Below are positions 36,504 through 44,337 of a DNA stretch of 50,112 nucleotides, one piece after another. Numbering within the stretch: the first letter of the stretch is position 1; every line of letters starts with the position of its first letter. The notes below the pieces were generated by a model. That model was not told the DNA's origin, did no database searches, and saw only the letters and a program-made list of their open reading frames with translations. Both the position numbers and the translations under genes were made by a program. The DNA comes from Chloroflexota bacterium (GTDB taxonomy: Bacteria; Chloroflexota; Limnocylindria; Limnocylindrales; CSP1-4). The stretch is taken from assembly GCA_030447745.1 (NCBI GenBank), contig JAUJOH010000007.1:43330-93441 (forward strand), read 5' to 3'.

Positions 36504-37546
36504 TGCCGGCACCGGACCGACGTTCCCTCGGGGGGCGGGTGGCGAGTGCGCTCGACGACATCGACTTCTGTGGCGTGGCGATCGTCGATGGGCCGGACGG
36601 TGCCCTCGTCGAAGTCGCCCGCGGGGCAGCCGACCGGTCGGCGGGCCGGCCGCACACGGCGTCGGGTCGGTTCGGCCTCGCGTCGGCGTCCAAGATGTTC
36701 ACCGCCGTTGCCGTCCTGCGACTCGTCGAGCGAGGCGCCGCGACGCTCGACACACCGGTTACCGACCTCCTCCCCGCGGCGGACCGCCCGACCCGGCTGG
36801 ACGCCGCCGTGACGCTCCGGCATCTGCTGACGCACACCTCCGGCATGACCGACTACTTCGCCGAGGACGGTGACGAGCCGTACGAGGCGACGTGGTCCAG
36901 CGTGCCGTCGTACCGGATGCGGACGCCGCGGGACATGCTGGAGCTGTTCCGAGACCTTCCGCAGCGCGCCGCACCCGGCACCGAGGTCCGCTACTGCAAC
37001 GCCGCGTTCGTCCTGCTCGCCCTCGTCGTCGAGGCGCTGTCGCAACGGTCGTTTCCCGAGGCGGTCGACTTCGACGTCTTCCGTCCCGCAGCGATGACGT
37101 CGAGCGGGTATCCCGGCCTCGACGATGTGGCCCCGGGCCTCGCGGTCGGCTACCTCCCGCCCGACGCGGCCGATCGTCGCTGGCGGTCGAACATCTTCTC
37201 CATCCCGGTCGTCGGCGGCGGCGATGGCGGGGCGGTGTCGACCGCCGCTGACGTCGTGGGCTTCCTCCGCGCGTTGCGTGACGGCGTCTTCGGCTCGGGC
37301 CCGCTCTTCCAGGCGGCCTTCGCGCCGGCCACCAGGGATCCCGGCGGGCGGTGGTCATATGGCCTCGGTCTCCAGGTCGGCGACGAGGGACGGCGTCGCT
37401 GGATTGGCCACCCGGGTGAGGACCCGGGCTACAGCGCGCGAGCCGTGTGGTACCCGGCAGACGATCTGCGCCTCGTCCTGTTGTCGAACGTCACGGACGG
37501 CGCCGGCGGGGCGCGCCGCGCGGTCGAGACGGTGCTCTTCGACTGA
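36503..37546 (+). CDS. Serine hydrolase, beta-lactamase/penicillin-binding-protein family
   Basis: A 347-residue cytosolic protein of the class C beta-lactamase/esterase fold. SxxK is SASK in FGLASASKMFTAVAVL, the tyrosine motif is YCN in EVRYCNAAFVLLALV, and a late HPG (WIGHPGEDPGY) stands in for KTG. HLLTHTSGMTDYF is typical. No signal peptide, so a cell-wall role is unlikely; the family includes esterases and D-aminopeptidases. Its GTG uses the last base of the cphA stop (TAGTG), so it is translated with cyanophycin synthetase, suggesting action on cyanophycin or a derived peptide. That link is inference. Confidence 0.85.
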   Translation: MPAPDRRSLGGRVASALDDIDFCGVAIVDGPDGALVEVARGAADRSAGRPHTASGRFGLASASKMFTAVAVLRLVERGAATLDTPVTDLLPAADRPTRLDAAVTLRHLLTHTSGMTDYFAEDGDEPYEATWSSVPSYRMRTPRDMLELFRDLPQRAAPGTEVRYCNAAFVLLALVVEALSQRSFPEAVDFDVFRPAAMTSSGYPGLDDVAPGLAVGYLPPDAADRRWRSNIFSIPVVGGGDGGAVSTAADVVGFLRALRDGVFGSGPLFQAAFAPATRDPGGRWSYGLGLQVGDEGRRRWIGHPGEDPGYSARAVWYPADDLRLVLLSNVTDGAGGARRAVETVLFD

Positions 37547-37648
37547 ATCACCGTGCCGCTTGGGCGGCGCCCGCCCGCCTCCCGGAGCCGGGGGCGTCGG
37601 GACTCATGCGACCGACCCGCATACGGGATCGACCCCGTCCACCGGGCG

Positions 37649-39406
37649 CTACGAGGCCGGCCGGCCGTGCCGAGGCGGCACGAGCTCGCTCAGCTCTGAC
37701 GCGAGGTCGACCGGCCGGGCGCCCAGCCGGTCGAGCAGACGGAAGACCTCCTCGCGCTCCTCGTGGCACATGAGCACGAGGACCCGCGACAGGCCCGACG
37801 CGGGCGCGGTGCTCCCGTCCCGCGACAGCTCGCCGTCGAGCGCCTCGCTCTCCGTCTCGTAGACCGGGATCGACGACGTGGGGAACTGGGCTGCACGAAC
37901 GCCGGCGAGCAGCTCGCCGACCATCGACTCGCGGCTGCGGCCGCGCAGGTACTTGAGCGTCTCCTTGATCGCGATCCGCTGGACGCGCTGGCCGGCGATC
38001 CGCCCCACACCACGCAGCGTGTCGTCCGGTCGGTCACCCGCCGTGCCGATGATCATCGTGATCGGCGTCGCCCGGCCGCCACCGCCCGCACCGCCGGCGA
38101 TGCCCTCGGCGACGTCGAGCACGGCGCTGACGCCCGCCTCGTTGTGGGCGAAGTCGACGATCACCACGCTCGCGCCGACGCGGAAGAGGTTGAGGCGCCC
38201 GGGTGACCGTTCGGACGACGGCCGGAAGTCGACGAGGCCGTCCCGAACTTCCTCGATCGAGGCTCCGAGCGCGCGCGCGGCACCTGCCGCGGCCAGCGCG
38301 TTCCCGACGTTGTGCCGGGCGAGACCCGCAATCGCGATCGGCACGTCCGCGACCGCGACGATCGATCGCGATTGCCCGCCGTCGAGCTCGACCAGCCGGC
38401 CCTCGCTGACGAGATACGCGCGCCCGCCGCGCGACGCGTGGCGGCGCACCGTTCGAGACCCGCCCGGGACCACCGAGAAGAACGCGACGCGCGCTCGGAC
38501 GCGCCGGGCGGTCTCGGCGACGAACGGGTCGTCACCGTTGAGCACGACCCAGCCGTCCGGCTTCGTGATCCGGCAGATCGTCGCCTTGACCTCTGCCAGC
38601 TCCGGCAGCGTGTGGATCCCCTGGAGGTCGAGGTGATCCGACGAGACGTTGGTCAGGACGCTGGCGTCGTTCGACTCGTATCCGACACCGCGGAGCACGA
38701 TGCCGCCGCGCGCCGTCTCGAGGACCGCCACGTCGACGTCGTCCCGGGCGAGGACCTGCCCTGCGCCGCCGGGGCCGGTCCAGTCGCCGGGATCGACCAT
38801 CCGCTCGTCGACGAGCACGCCGTCGGAGGTCGTCGTCCCGACGTGCCGCCCGGCTGTCAGCAGGATGTGCGTGATGAGCCGGGTGACGGTGCTCTTGCCG
38901 TTGGTCCCGCTGATCGACACGATCGGTACGCGGAGGTCCGCGGTCCTGATCCATCCCGGCGGAGTCGCGCGCGCGGCGGCGATCCGCTCTCGCCACCGGG
39001 CGAGCGCACGCTCCTGGGTCCCGGTGAGGCGTGCTCGCCGGGCCGGCGACACGTTCCGCTCCGAGAGTGCGAGGGCCGCCTCGGCGATCGCCCGCGCTCG
39101 CTCCGCCCCCTGCCACGGGAAGCTCACGATCCAGTGGCCCGGGTCGGACGAGCGGTGGACCCGGACGCCGCTCGTCCCCTCCGCGTGCTCGGCGCGGAGG
39201 CGCCGGGCCCACGCAACCAGACCGGCCACCGGGTCCGGCCACGCAGCTGCGGGAACGGTTGCGCCGAGTCGCACGAGCGCGTGTCGTGCCGGGACGCGCT
39301 GACCGTACCAGCTGCGGCGACGGCCCACGGCCACCTCGATCTTGACCGCCGGCTCGAGCCGGTAGACGTTCGGACCATCGAGCAGGCGGATCTCGATCAG
39401 GCGCAC
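37649..39406 (-). CDS. CphA-like Mur ligase lacking the ATP-grasp domain
   Basis: A 585-residue ligase. Residues ~1-140 resemble the N-terminal domain of cyanophycin synthetase (IRLLDGPNVYRLEPAVKIEV compared with TLRGPNYWSRRP in CphA). The next recognisable unit is directly the Mur-ligase domain: K171 in SISGTNGKSTVTRL, LETARGGIVLRGVGYESND, SSDHLDLQGIHTLPELAEVK, RLNLFRVGASVVIVDFAHN. The ATP-grasp module that normally lies between them is absent. The Mur half of CphA1 adds Arg to Asp side chains, so this enzyme may add an amino acid to a preformed acidic peptide or small acceptor. The GTG at 39406 lies 9 nt after TATCCT. Divergent from the M20 peptidase. Confidence 0.88.
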   Translation of the reverse strand: MRLIEIRLLDGPNVYRLEPAVKIEVAVGRRRSWYGQRVPARHALVRLGATVPAAAWPDPVAGLVAWARRLRAEHAEGTSGVRVHRSSDPGHWIVSFPWQGAERARAIAEAALALSERNVSPARRARLTGTQERALARWRERIAAARATPPGWIRTADLRVPIVSISGTNGKSTVTRLITHILLTAGRHVGTTTSDGVLVDERMVDPGDWTGPGGAGQVLARDDVDVAVLETARGGIVLRGVGYESNDASVLTNVSSDHLDLQGIHTLPELAEVKATICRITKPDGWVVLNGDDPFVAETARRVRARVAFFSVVPGGSRTVRRHASRGGRAYLVSEGRLVELDGGQSRSIVAVADVPIAIAGLARHNVGNALAAAGAARALGASIEEVRDGLVDFRPSSERSPGRLNLFRVGASVVIVDFAHNEAGVSAVLDVAEGIAGGAGGGGRATPITMIIGTAGDRPDDTLRGVGRIAGQRVQRIAIKETLKYLRGRSRESMVGELLAGVRAAQFPTSSIPVYETESEALDGELSRDGSTAPASGLSRVLVLMCHEEREEVFRLLDRLGARPVDLASELSELVPPRHGRPAS

Positions 39407-39450
39407 GGTCGGCCGAGGATAGCAGCGGCCCGATCGCTAGACTGCCCGCG
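39407..39450. promoter_or_regulatory. 44-bp divergent promoter with two leaderless starts
   Basis: The minus strand has TATCCT at 39416-39421, 9 nt before the GTG of the Mur ligase. The plus strand has TAGACT at 39438-39443, 7 nt before the ATG of the M20 peptidase. The -35 region of each must overlap the other gene's start. Confidence 0.55.
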
Positions 39451-40674
39451 ATGATCGATCCAGAGGCTCCCGGCGCGGCCGTCACGGACGACGAGCTCCG
39501 GCGCCTCCGGTCGCACGCGGAGGTCGCCCTGCCAGCCTTTCTCGTCGACCTCGAGCGCCTCGTCGGCATCGACTGCGGGAGCTACACCAAGGCGGGTGTC
39601 GACGAGATTGGCCGCTGGGTCGCGGAGCGCATGCGCCACGTCGGCGGAGTGGTCGAGTCGCACCCGCACGACAGCCTCGGCGACACGGTCGTGGGTCGGT
39701 GGATGGGCGACACGGACGCCTCCCGCCGGGTTCTGCTCATCGGCCACATGGACACCGTCTTCGACCCCGGGACCGCGCGTGCGCGACCGTTCAGGATCGA
39801 GGACGGCGTGGCACGCGGCCCCGGCGTCACGGACATGAAGGCGGGTCTCCTGGCCGGCCTGTACGCAATCGACGCGCTCAGCCACGTCGCGGGCGGCGTG
39901 CCGCTCTCGCGGCTGGCGTTCGTCGCCAACCCGGACGAGGAGATCGGGTCTCCCACGTCGACGCCGCACATCCGCGAGCTCGCCGCCGACGCCGACGTCT
40001 GCCTCGTCCTCGAGTGCGCGCGCGCCAACGGCGACATCGTCTCGTCGCGCAAGGGGATCCTCGACGCGCGGATCACGATCGGCGGGCGTGCCGCACACGC
40101 CGGAGTCGAGCCGGAGAAGGGTCGCAGCGCGATCGCCGCCGCCGCCGACCTGGTCACCCGTCTCCACGGCCTGAACGGGCGCTGGGCGGGCGTGACGGTG
40201 AACGTCGGTCTCGTCCGGGGCGGAACGCGGCCGAACGTCGTCGCCGAGCGCTGCGAGCTCGAGGTCGACGTGAGAGCCCGGACGCGGGCGGACCTCGAGG
40301 CGGCCGAGGCGGAGATCGGCGGCCTGCTCGCATCCCTGGCCGTTCCCGACACGACCGCGAGCCTCGAGACGATGGCGCGCTGGTGGCCGATGGAGAAGCT
40401 GCCGGCGGCAGGCCGGCTGGTCGACCATGCCGTGGCGCTCGGCCGGAGGCTCGGCTTCTCCCTTCGAGATGCGGCGACCGGCGGTGCATCGGACGCGAAC
40501 ACCACGGCCGGGATGGGTGTGCCGACGATCGACGGGCTGGGGCCGGTTGGCGGCAACGACCACTCGCCGGCCGAGTACCTCGAGGTCGACTCGATCGTCC
40601 CGCGCACGACGCTCCTGGCCGCACTGTTGCTGGCGATCGCTCGCGATCCCGCCATGCCGGCTGCCGCCGCGTGA
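39451..40674 (+). CDS. M20-family metallopeptidase (glutamate carboxypeptidase-like)
   Basis: A 407-residue zinc aminoacylase/carboxypeptidase. LLIGHMDTVFDPG supplies the first His and Asp, ARGPGVTDMKAGLLAGLYA the bridging Asp, and FVANPDEEIGSP the catalytic Glu pair. RAAHAGVEPEKGRSAI marks the dimerisation domain, and GPVGGNDHSPAEYLEVDSI contains the last His. Most like carboxypeptidase G2. Enzymes of this group split amino acids from acyl or dipeptide bonds. Beside cphB/cphA a role in cleaving beta-Asp-Arg or a related product is attractive but unproven. No signal peptide. Confidence 0.93.
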   Translation: MIDPEAPGAAVTDDELRRLRSHAEVALPAFLVDLERLVGIDCGSYTKAGVDEIGRWVAERMRHVGGVVESHPHDSLGDTVVGRWMGDTDASRRVLLIGHMDTVFDPGTARARPFRIEDGVARGPGVTDMKAGLLAGLYAIDALSHVAGGVPLSRLAFVANPDEEIGSPTSTPHIRELAADADVCLVLECARANGDIVSSRKGILDARITIGGRAAHAGVEPEKGRSAIAAAADLVTRLHGLNGRWAGVTVNVGLVRGGTRPNVVAERCELEVDVRARTRADLEAAEAEIGGLLASLAVPDTTASLETMARWWPMEKLPAAGRLVDHAVALGRRLGFSLRDAATGGASDANTTAGMGVPTIDGLGPVGGNDHSPAEYLEVDSIVPRTTLLAALLLAIARDPAMPAAAA

Positions 40675-40690
40675 CGGTGCGCACGGCTCC

Positions 40691-41089
40691 ATGACGGATC
40701 GGCGGCGGATCTCGTCCGGTGGGCGGTGGGAAGCGTCGTCCGGCTACAGCAGGGCGGTCGTCGCCGGTGACACTTGCTGGGTGTCCGGGACGACGGACGC
40801 GGGCCCGGACGGACGCTCGCGCAACCCCGGGGACGCGGCCGCGCAGGCGGCGGCCGTCTGGGCCATCATCGGCGCCGCGCTCGAGGAGGCCGGGTTCGGC
40901 CTTCCCGACGTCGTGCGGACCCGGATGTACGTGACGCGCATCGAGGACGCGCCGGCCGTGGCGGCGATCCACGGCCGCGTCTTCGCCGAGATCCGACCGG
41001 CTGCGACCCTCGTCCAGGTGGCCGGGTTGATGGAGCCGTCGCTGCTCGTCGAGTGCGAGGCGGAAGCCCGGCGGGACCCGGGCCGCTAG
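40691..41089 (+). CDS. RidA-family protein (YjgF/UK114)
   Basis: A 132-residue member of the Rid superfamily, whose RidA branch hydrolyses reactive enamine/imine intermediates of amino-acid metabolism. AVVAGDTCWVSGTT, the arginine in VRTRMYVTRIEDAPAVAA and the C-terminal LLVECEAEA are the expected features. It starts 16 bp after the M20 stop, so they form an operon. Its stop codon lies in a CTAG shared with the convergent azlD gene. Confidence 0.92.
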   Translation: MTDRRRISSGGRWEASSGYSRAVVAGDTCWVSGTTDAGPDGRSRNPGDAAAQAAAVWAIIGAALEEAGFGLPDVVRTRMYVTRIEDAPAVAAIHGRVFAEIRPAATLVQVAGLMEPSLLVECEAEARRDPGR

Positions 41090-41427
41090 GCGGCGCCGGC
41101 CGCTCGTGCGGCGGCCACGAGACCGACCGCCGCGACGATCCCAAGCAGGAGGTTCCGGCGCCACAGCACCACCCCCAGGCAGGCCAGGACGGCCAGCCAT
41201 TCGATCCCGACGTGGAATGAGGGCAGGCGGCGTCCGTCGGGCGTGGTCTCGACGAGCACGACCGTGTTGACGGCGGCGAGCGCCGTCAGCACCGCCGGGC
41301 CCACGAGGCGCAGGTAGGCGAGGGCGGGTTCCGGGAGTCGGCCGAACCGGGACGCGAGCAAGGGGATGGCGCGCGACGGGTAGGTCGCGAGGCCCATGAG
41401 GAGGGCGAGGGGCACGAGATCGGTCAT
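41086..41427 (-). CDS. azlD: AzlD-family branched-chain amino acid exporter subunit
   Basis: A 113-residue small membrane protein with about four helices: LVPLALLMGLATYPSRAIPL, LVGPAVLTALAAVNTVVLV, HVGIEWLAVLACLGVVLWRR and LLLGIVAAVGLVAAARA. This is the standard AzlD partner of AzlC. The ATG at 41427 overlaps the azlC stop (ATGA). Together they export branched-chain or related amino acids. Confidence 0.9.
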   Translation of the reverse strand: MTDLVPLALLMGLATYPSRAIPLLASRFGRLPEPALAYLRLVGPAVLTALAAVNTVVLVETTPDGRRLPSFHVGIEWLAVLACLGVVLWRRNLLLGIVAAVGLVAAARAAGAA

Positions 41428-42269
41428 CGCGACTCGTCCGCCTCGATCAGCCGGGCCGGCTCCTCCGTCGCGACGCCCAGCGGCATCGGGTCCCGCGGGT
41501 AGCCCGTCGTCATCGGCGCTCCGCGAACGGCGAGCGCGGCGACCGGTCCACCGAGTCCGCCGACGATGATCCCGACGGCGGGGTCCCACGCGAGCGAGAC
41601 GCCGACACCGACGACCCCGCCGACGACGGCCGCCACGACTTCCCGACGTCCGGCGATGAGGGCCACGGCGAGGCCTGCCATGGCGGCCGGAAAGACGACG
41701 TCGAGCCCGAACCGCGAGGGATCCGGGATGGCGCCGCCGACGAGCACGCCGGCCAGCGTGGCGATGTTCCACGGGATGAAGGTGGTCACGATCGCCGCGA
41801 ACCAGTAACCCCAGCGATCGGCTCGCCCGATCCGCCGGAAGTGGGCGATCGAGAGCGCGAACGCCTCGTCGGTCAGGACGTGCGCCATGGCCGCACGCTC
41901 CGCCCGCGGACGGTCCGCGAGCCACGGCGCGAGCGCCGCCGAGTAGAGCAGGTGGCGCGCGTTCAGGAACGCCGTCAGCAGCACGATCCCGAGCCACGAG
42001 AACCCACCGGCCACGTAGCCGACCGCCGCGAACTGCGCTGCCCCGGCGAACACGATGACGCTCATCGCACCGGCATCGATCGGTGAGAAGCCGGCGGAGC
42101 GCGCCGAGAGCCCGTAGACGAGCCCGAAGCCGAGCGTGCTCGCGATGATCCCGAGCCCGTCCACGGCCAGACCGCGACGGGTCGCCGCCAGTGTCGCGGC
42201 CGCGCCCGGCCGCGGCTGATCCGGGGCGTTCGTCAGCGCAGGAACGTCTTGGCGCAGGTGCCGTCGCAC
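41424..42269 (-). CDS. azlC: AzlC-family branched-chain amino acid exporter
   Basis: Large subunit of the AzlCD exporter, about 270-280 residues. Conserved parts are FGLVYGLSARSAGFSPIDAG, SVIVFAGAAQFAAVGYVAG, AFLNARHLLYSAALAPWL, VLTDEAFALSI, and PWNIATLAGVLVGGAIPDP. The start is uncertain. A GTG at 42269 overlaps the upstream zinc-ribbon gene by 37 bp; a CTG at 42236 would give a classic 4-bp overlap; the internal GTG at VDGLGII would remove the first helix region. The C-terminal ~35 residues are a soluble tail unusual for AzlC. Confidence 0.88.
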   Translation of the reverse strand: MRRHLRQDVPALTNAPDQPRPGAAATLAATRRGLAVDGLGIIASTLGFGLVYGLSARSAGFSPIDAGAMSVIVFAGAAQFAAVGYVAGGFSWLGIVLLTAFLNARHLLYSAALAPWLADRPRAERAAMAHVLTDEAFALSIAHFRRIGRADRWGYWFAAIVTTFIPWNIATLAGVLVGGAIPDPSRFGLDVVFPAAMAGLAVALIAGRREVVAAVVGGVVGVGVSLAWDPAVGIIVGGLGGPVAALAVRGAPMTTGYPRDPMPLGVATEEPARLIEADESR

Positions 42270-42505
42270 ACCACGTACACGGCGTGCTTCTCGAGCGAGT
42301 AGCCGGCTGCGTGGAGCAGCCCCGGACAGCCCTTCGTGGGGCACTTCCAGACCCACCACCGGTCGTTGGCGTCGAGCGGCGTCGTCTCGCCGTTCAGCTT
42401 GTCCGCCAGACCGTCCTGCGTCTCGAGCAGTCGCGCGATCGCCGCAGCGCGATCCGCCTCGGTCTCGCTCGTGTACGGGTAGTTCTGACCGACGTTCGAC
42501 GTCAC
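42233..42505 (-). CDS. Small zinc-ribbon-like protein, function unknown
   Basis: A 90-residue protein. The N-terminal half is helical and acidic (TSETEADRAAAIARLLETQ). The C-terminal half has two cysteine pairs, WKCPTKGCPG and VVCDGTCAKTF, likely a zinc ribbon. The GTG at 42505 follows GGAGGGGG. It sits directly before and overlaps azlC, so it could regulate or be co-expressed with the exporter. No named family recognised. Confidence 0.7.
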   Translation of the reverse strand: MTSNVGQNYPYTSETEADRAAAIARLLETQDGLADKLNGETTPLDANDRWWVWKCPTKGCPGLLHAAGYSLEKHAVYVVCDGTCAKTFLR

Positions 42506-42619
42506 GGCGCCCCCTCCACGCTGACCGGCAGCAGAACCGGTGGCGGCCTCGTGTGAGCGCAGCCTGCCACCGGCCCGGCGAGTATATCCATGCCGGCGGC
42601 CGCATCGCGACCCCGCGGG

Positions 42620-44248
42620 TCAGCGAAGCGCCGGCAGCCCCATGCTCCGCGGGTCCGTCGCCGCGGCCAGCGACCCCTCGGCTTCGGCCGGACCGCCGCG
42701 GACGAGCTCGATCGCGTGGCAGTGACCGAGCGCGCTGTCCCAGGCGCCCACCTCGGTGACGGGATGGCCGAGCCGGCGCAGCTCGTCGACGACGCCACCG
42801 GACAGGCGACGCTCGACCCGTACCTCGACCGGCGGCGCGAAGTGCTCCTCCGGCTCGACGAACCATCGTGCTGCGGCGACCGCACCGCGCACGTCTCGCC
42901 CGTGATCGACGAGCCCGGACACGACCTGGGCATGGATCTGCGGCTGCGCGTCGCCGCCCATCGACCCGGCCACGACCCACGGCCCGGGCCGGTCGTCGCG
43001 GAAGAGCATCCCGGGCAACAGCGTGTGCAGCGTTCGCTTGCGCGGCGCAAGCACGTTCGGGTGGTCCGGGTCGAGGCTGAAGTACGAGCCGCGGTTCTGG
43101 TAGTGGACACCGGTCACGGCATCGGCGACGCCGGCGCCGAAGCCGCTGTAGTTCGATTCGATGAGGCTGACGGCGTTCCCGGCGTCATCGACCGTGGCCA
43201 GGTAGATCGTCCCACCGCCGCGCGGCGCGCAGGCCGGTGGGGCAGGGGAGGCGCGATCCGGGTCGATCCGTCCGGCGAGCTCGGCGGCATACGCCTTGTC
43301 GAGCAGTCGGTCGAGCGGGATGTCGTGTGCCTCAGGGTCGGTCAGGTGGACGTCGCGATCGGCCATCGCCAGCTTGGAGGCCTCGATGCCGAGGTGGATC
43401 CAACGTGCGTCCGGCTCCGAGCCCGGCGGGTCGAACGTCTCGAGGATGTTGAGCAGCTCGAGCGCGACGGCGCCCGAGCTGTTGGGACGGTGGCTCGTGA
43501 CGCGCACGCCGCGATAGCGGGTCTCGATCGGATCGTTCCAGCTCGAGGTGTGGGCCGCGAAGTCGCCGGCCGTGATGGCCGACCCGGCCGCCGCGAGCGC
43601 CGCCGCCTGGTGGTCCGCCAGGCTGCCCTCGTAGAAGGCGTCGAAGCCGTCGGTCGCCAGCCGCTCGAGCGTCGAGGCGAGGGCCGGCAGATGGACCAGC
43701 TCGCCGGGAAGCCACGCCCGGCCGTGCGGCCGGAACAGCGAGAGGAACGCGTTGTCCGCCACGCCGGTCATCGCCTCGACGGAGGCGATCAACCCCTCCC
43801 ACGCCGGGAAGCCGCCGCGAGCCAGCTCGATCGCCGGGGCGAGCACCCGATCACGGCTCACGCGACCGAAGCGTGAATGGGCGTCGCCCCACGACCGGAC
43901 CGCGCCGGGCACCGTGACGGCCAGCGCGCCGCGGGACGGGATGGTCACGAGGCCGCGAGCGCGCAGGGCGGCCGCGTCCGCGATGGCCGCCGAGCGCCCT
44001 GAGCCGTTGAGCGCGAACTGACGACCCTCGGCGGCGTCCCAGACGAGCCAGAACGCATCCCCACCGATGCCGCAGCCGTTGGGCATCACGACGGCCAGCG
44101 CCGCGTTCGTCGCGATGGCCGCGTCCACGGCGTTCCCGCCCGTGGCCAGCACCTCCAGGCCAGCCGCGGTCGCGAGGTGGTGCGGCGCGACCACGGCGCC
44201 GCGGCGACCACGCGCCAGCGGCACCGGAACGACGAGCGGCTCGGTCAT
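42620..44248 (-). CDS. Gamma-glutamyltransferase family protein (intracellular type)
   Basis: A 542-residue Ntn-hydrolase that self-cleaves to expose a threonine. The processing site is T347 in APRGGGTIYLATVDDAGNAV. Also GCGIGGDAFWLVWDAAEG, SRGALAVTVPGAVRSWGDAH, ESNYSGFGAGVADAVTG and GSMGGDAQPQIHAQV. Members act on gamma-glutamyl compounds or, in some branches, on acylated beta-lactams and other amides. No signal peptide, so unlike E. coli Ggt it is cytosolic. The ATG at 44248 has TACAAT 9 nt upstream. It leads the minus-strand run toward the zinc-ribbon and azlCD genes, 114 bp away. Confidence 0.92.
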   Translation of the reverse strand: MTEPLVVPVPLARGRRGAVVAPHHLATAAGLEVLATGGNAVDAAIATNAALAVVMPNGCGIGGDAFWLVWDAAEGRQFALNGSGRSAAIADAAALRARGLVTIPSRGALAVTVPGAVRSWGDAHSRFGRVSRDRVLAPAIELARGGFPAWEGLIASVEAMTGVADNAFLSLFRPHGRAWLPGELVHLPALASTLERLATDGFDAFYEGSLADHQAAALAAAGSAITAGDFAAHTSSWNDPIETRYRGVRVTSHRPNSSGAVALELLNILETFDPPGSEPDARWIHLGIEASKLAMADRDVHLTDPEAHDIPLDRLLDKAYAAELAGRIDPDRASPAPPACAPRGGGTIYLATVDDAGNAVSLIESNYSGFGAGVADAVTGVHYQNRGSYFSLDPDHPNVLAPRKRTLHTLLPGMLFRDDRPGPWVVAGSMGGDAQPQIHAQVVSGLVDHGRDVRGAVAAARWFVEPEEHFAPPVEVRVERRLSGGVVDELRRLGHPVTEVGAWDSALGHCHAIELVRGGPAEAEGSLAAATDPRSMGLPALR

Positions 44249-44337
44249 GGGCTGCGGATTGTAGGCGCGACGGCCGGCGCGTCGCGCGCACGCGGAACGC
44301 AAGCGGGGGCGTTCTGGGAGCCGTACGCTACCCGTCC
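44249..44337. promoter_or_regulatory. Divergent promoters between GGT and MFS genes
   Basis: Minus strand TACAAT at 44258-44263 lies 9 nt before the GGT ATG. Plus strand TACGCT at 44324-44329 lies 8 nt before the MFS GTG. Neither has a ribosome site. Confidence 0.5.

Noticed and set aside
33708-36512. 934-codon open frame antisense to cphA
   Set aside because: Reads as an Arg/Asp/Val-rich shadow of a well-conserved gene; long antisense frames are expected at this GC content.
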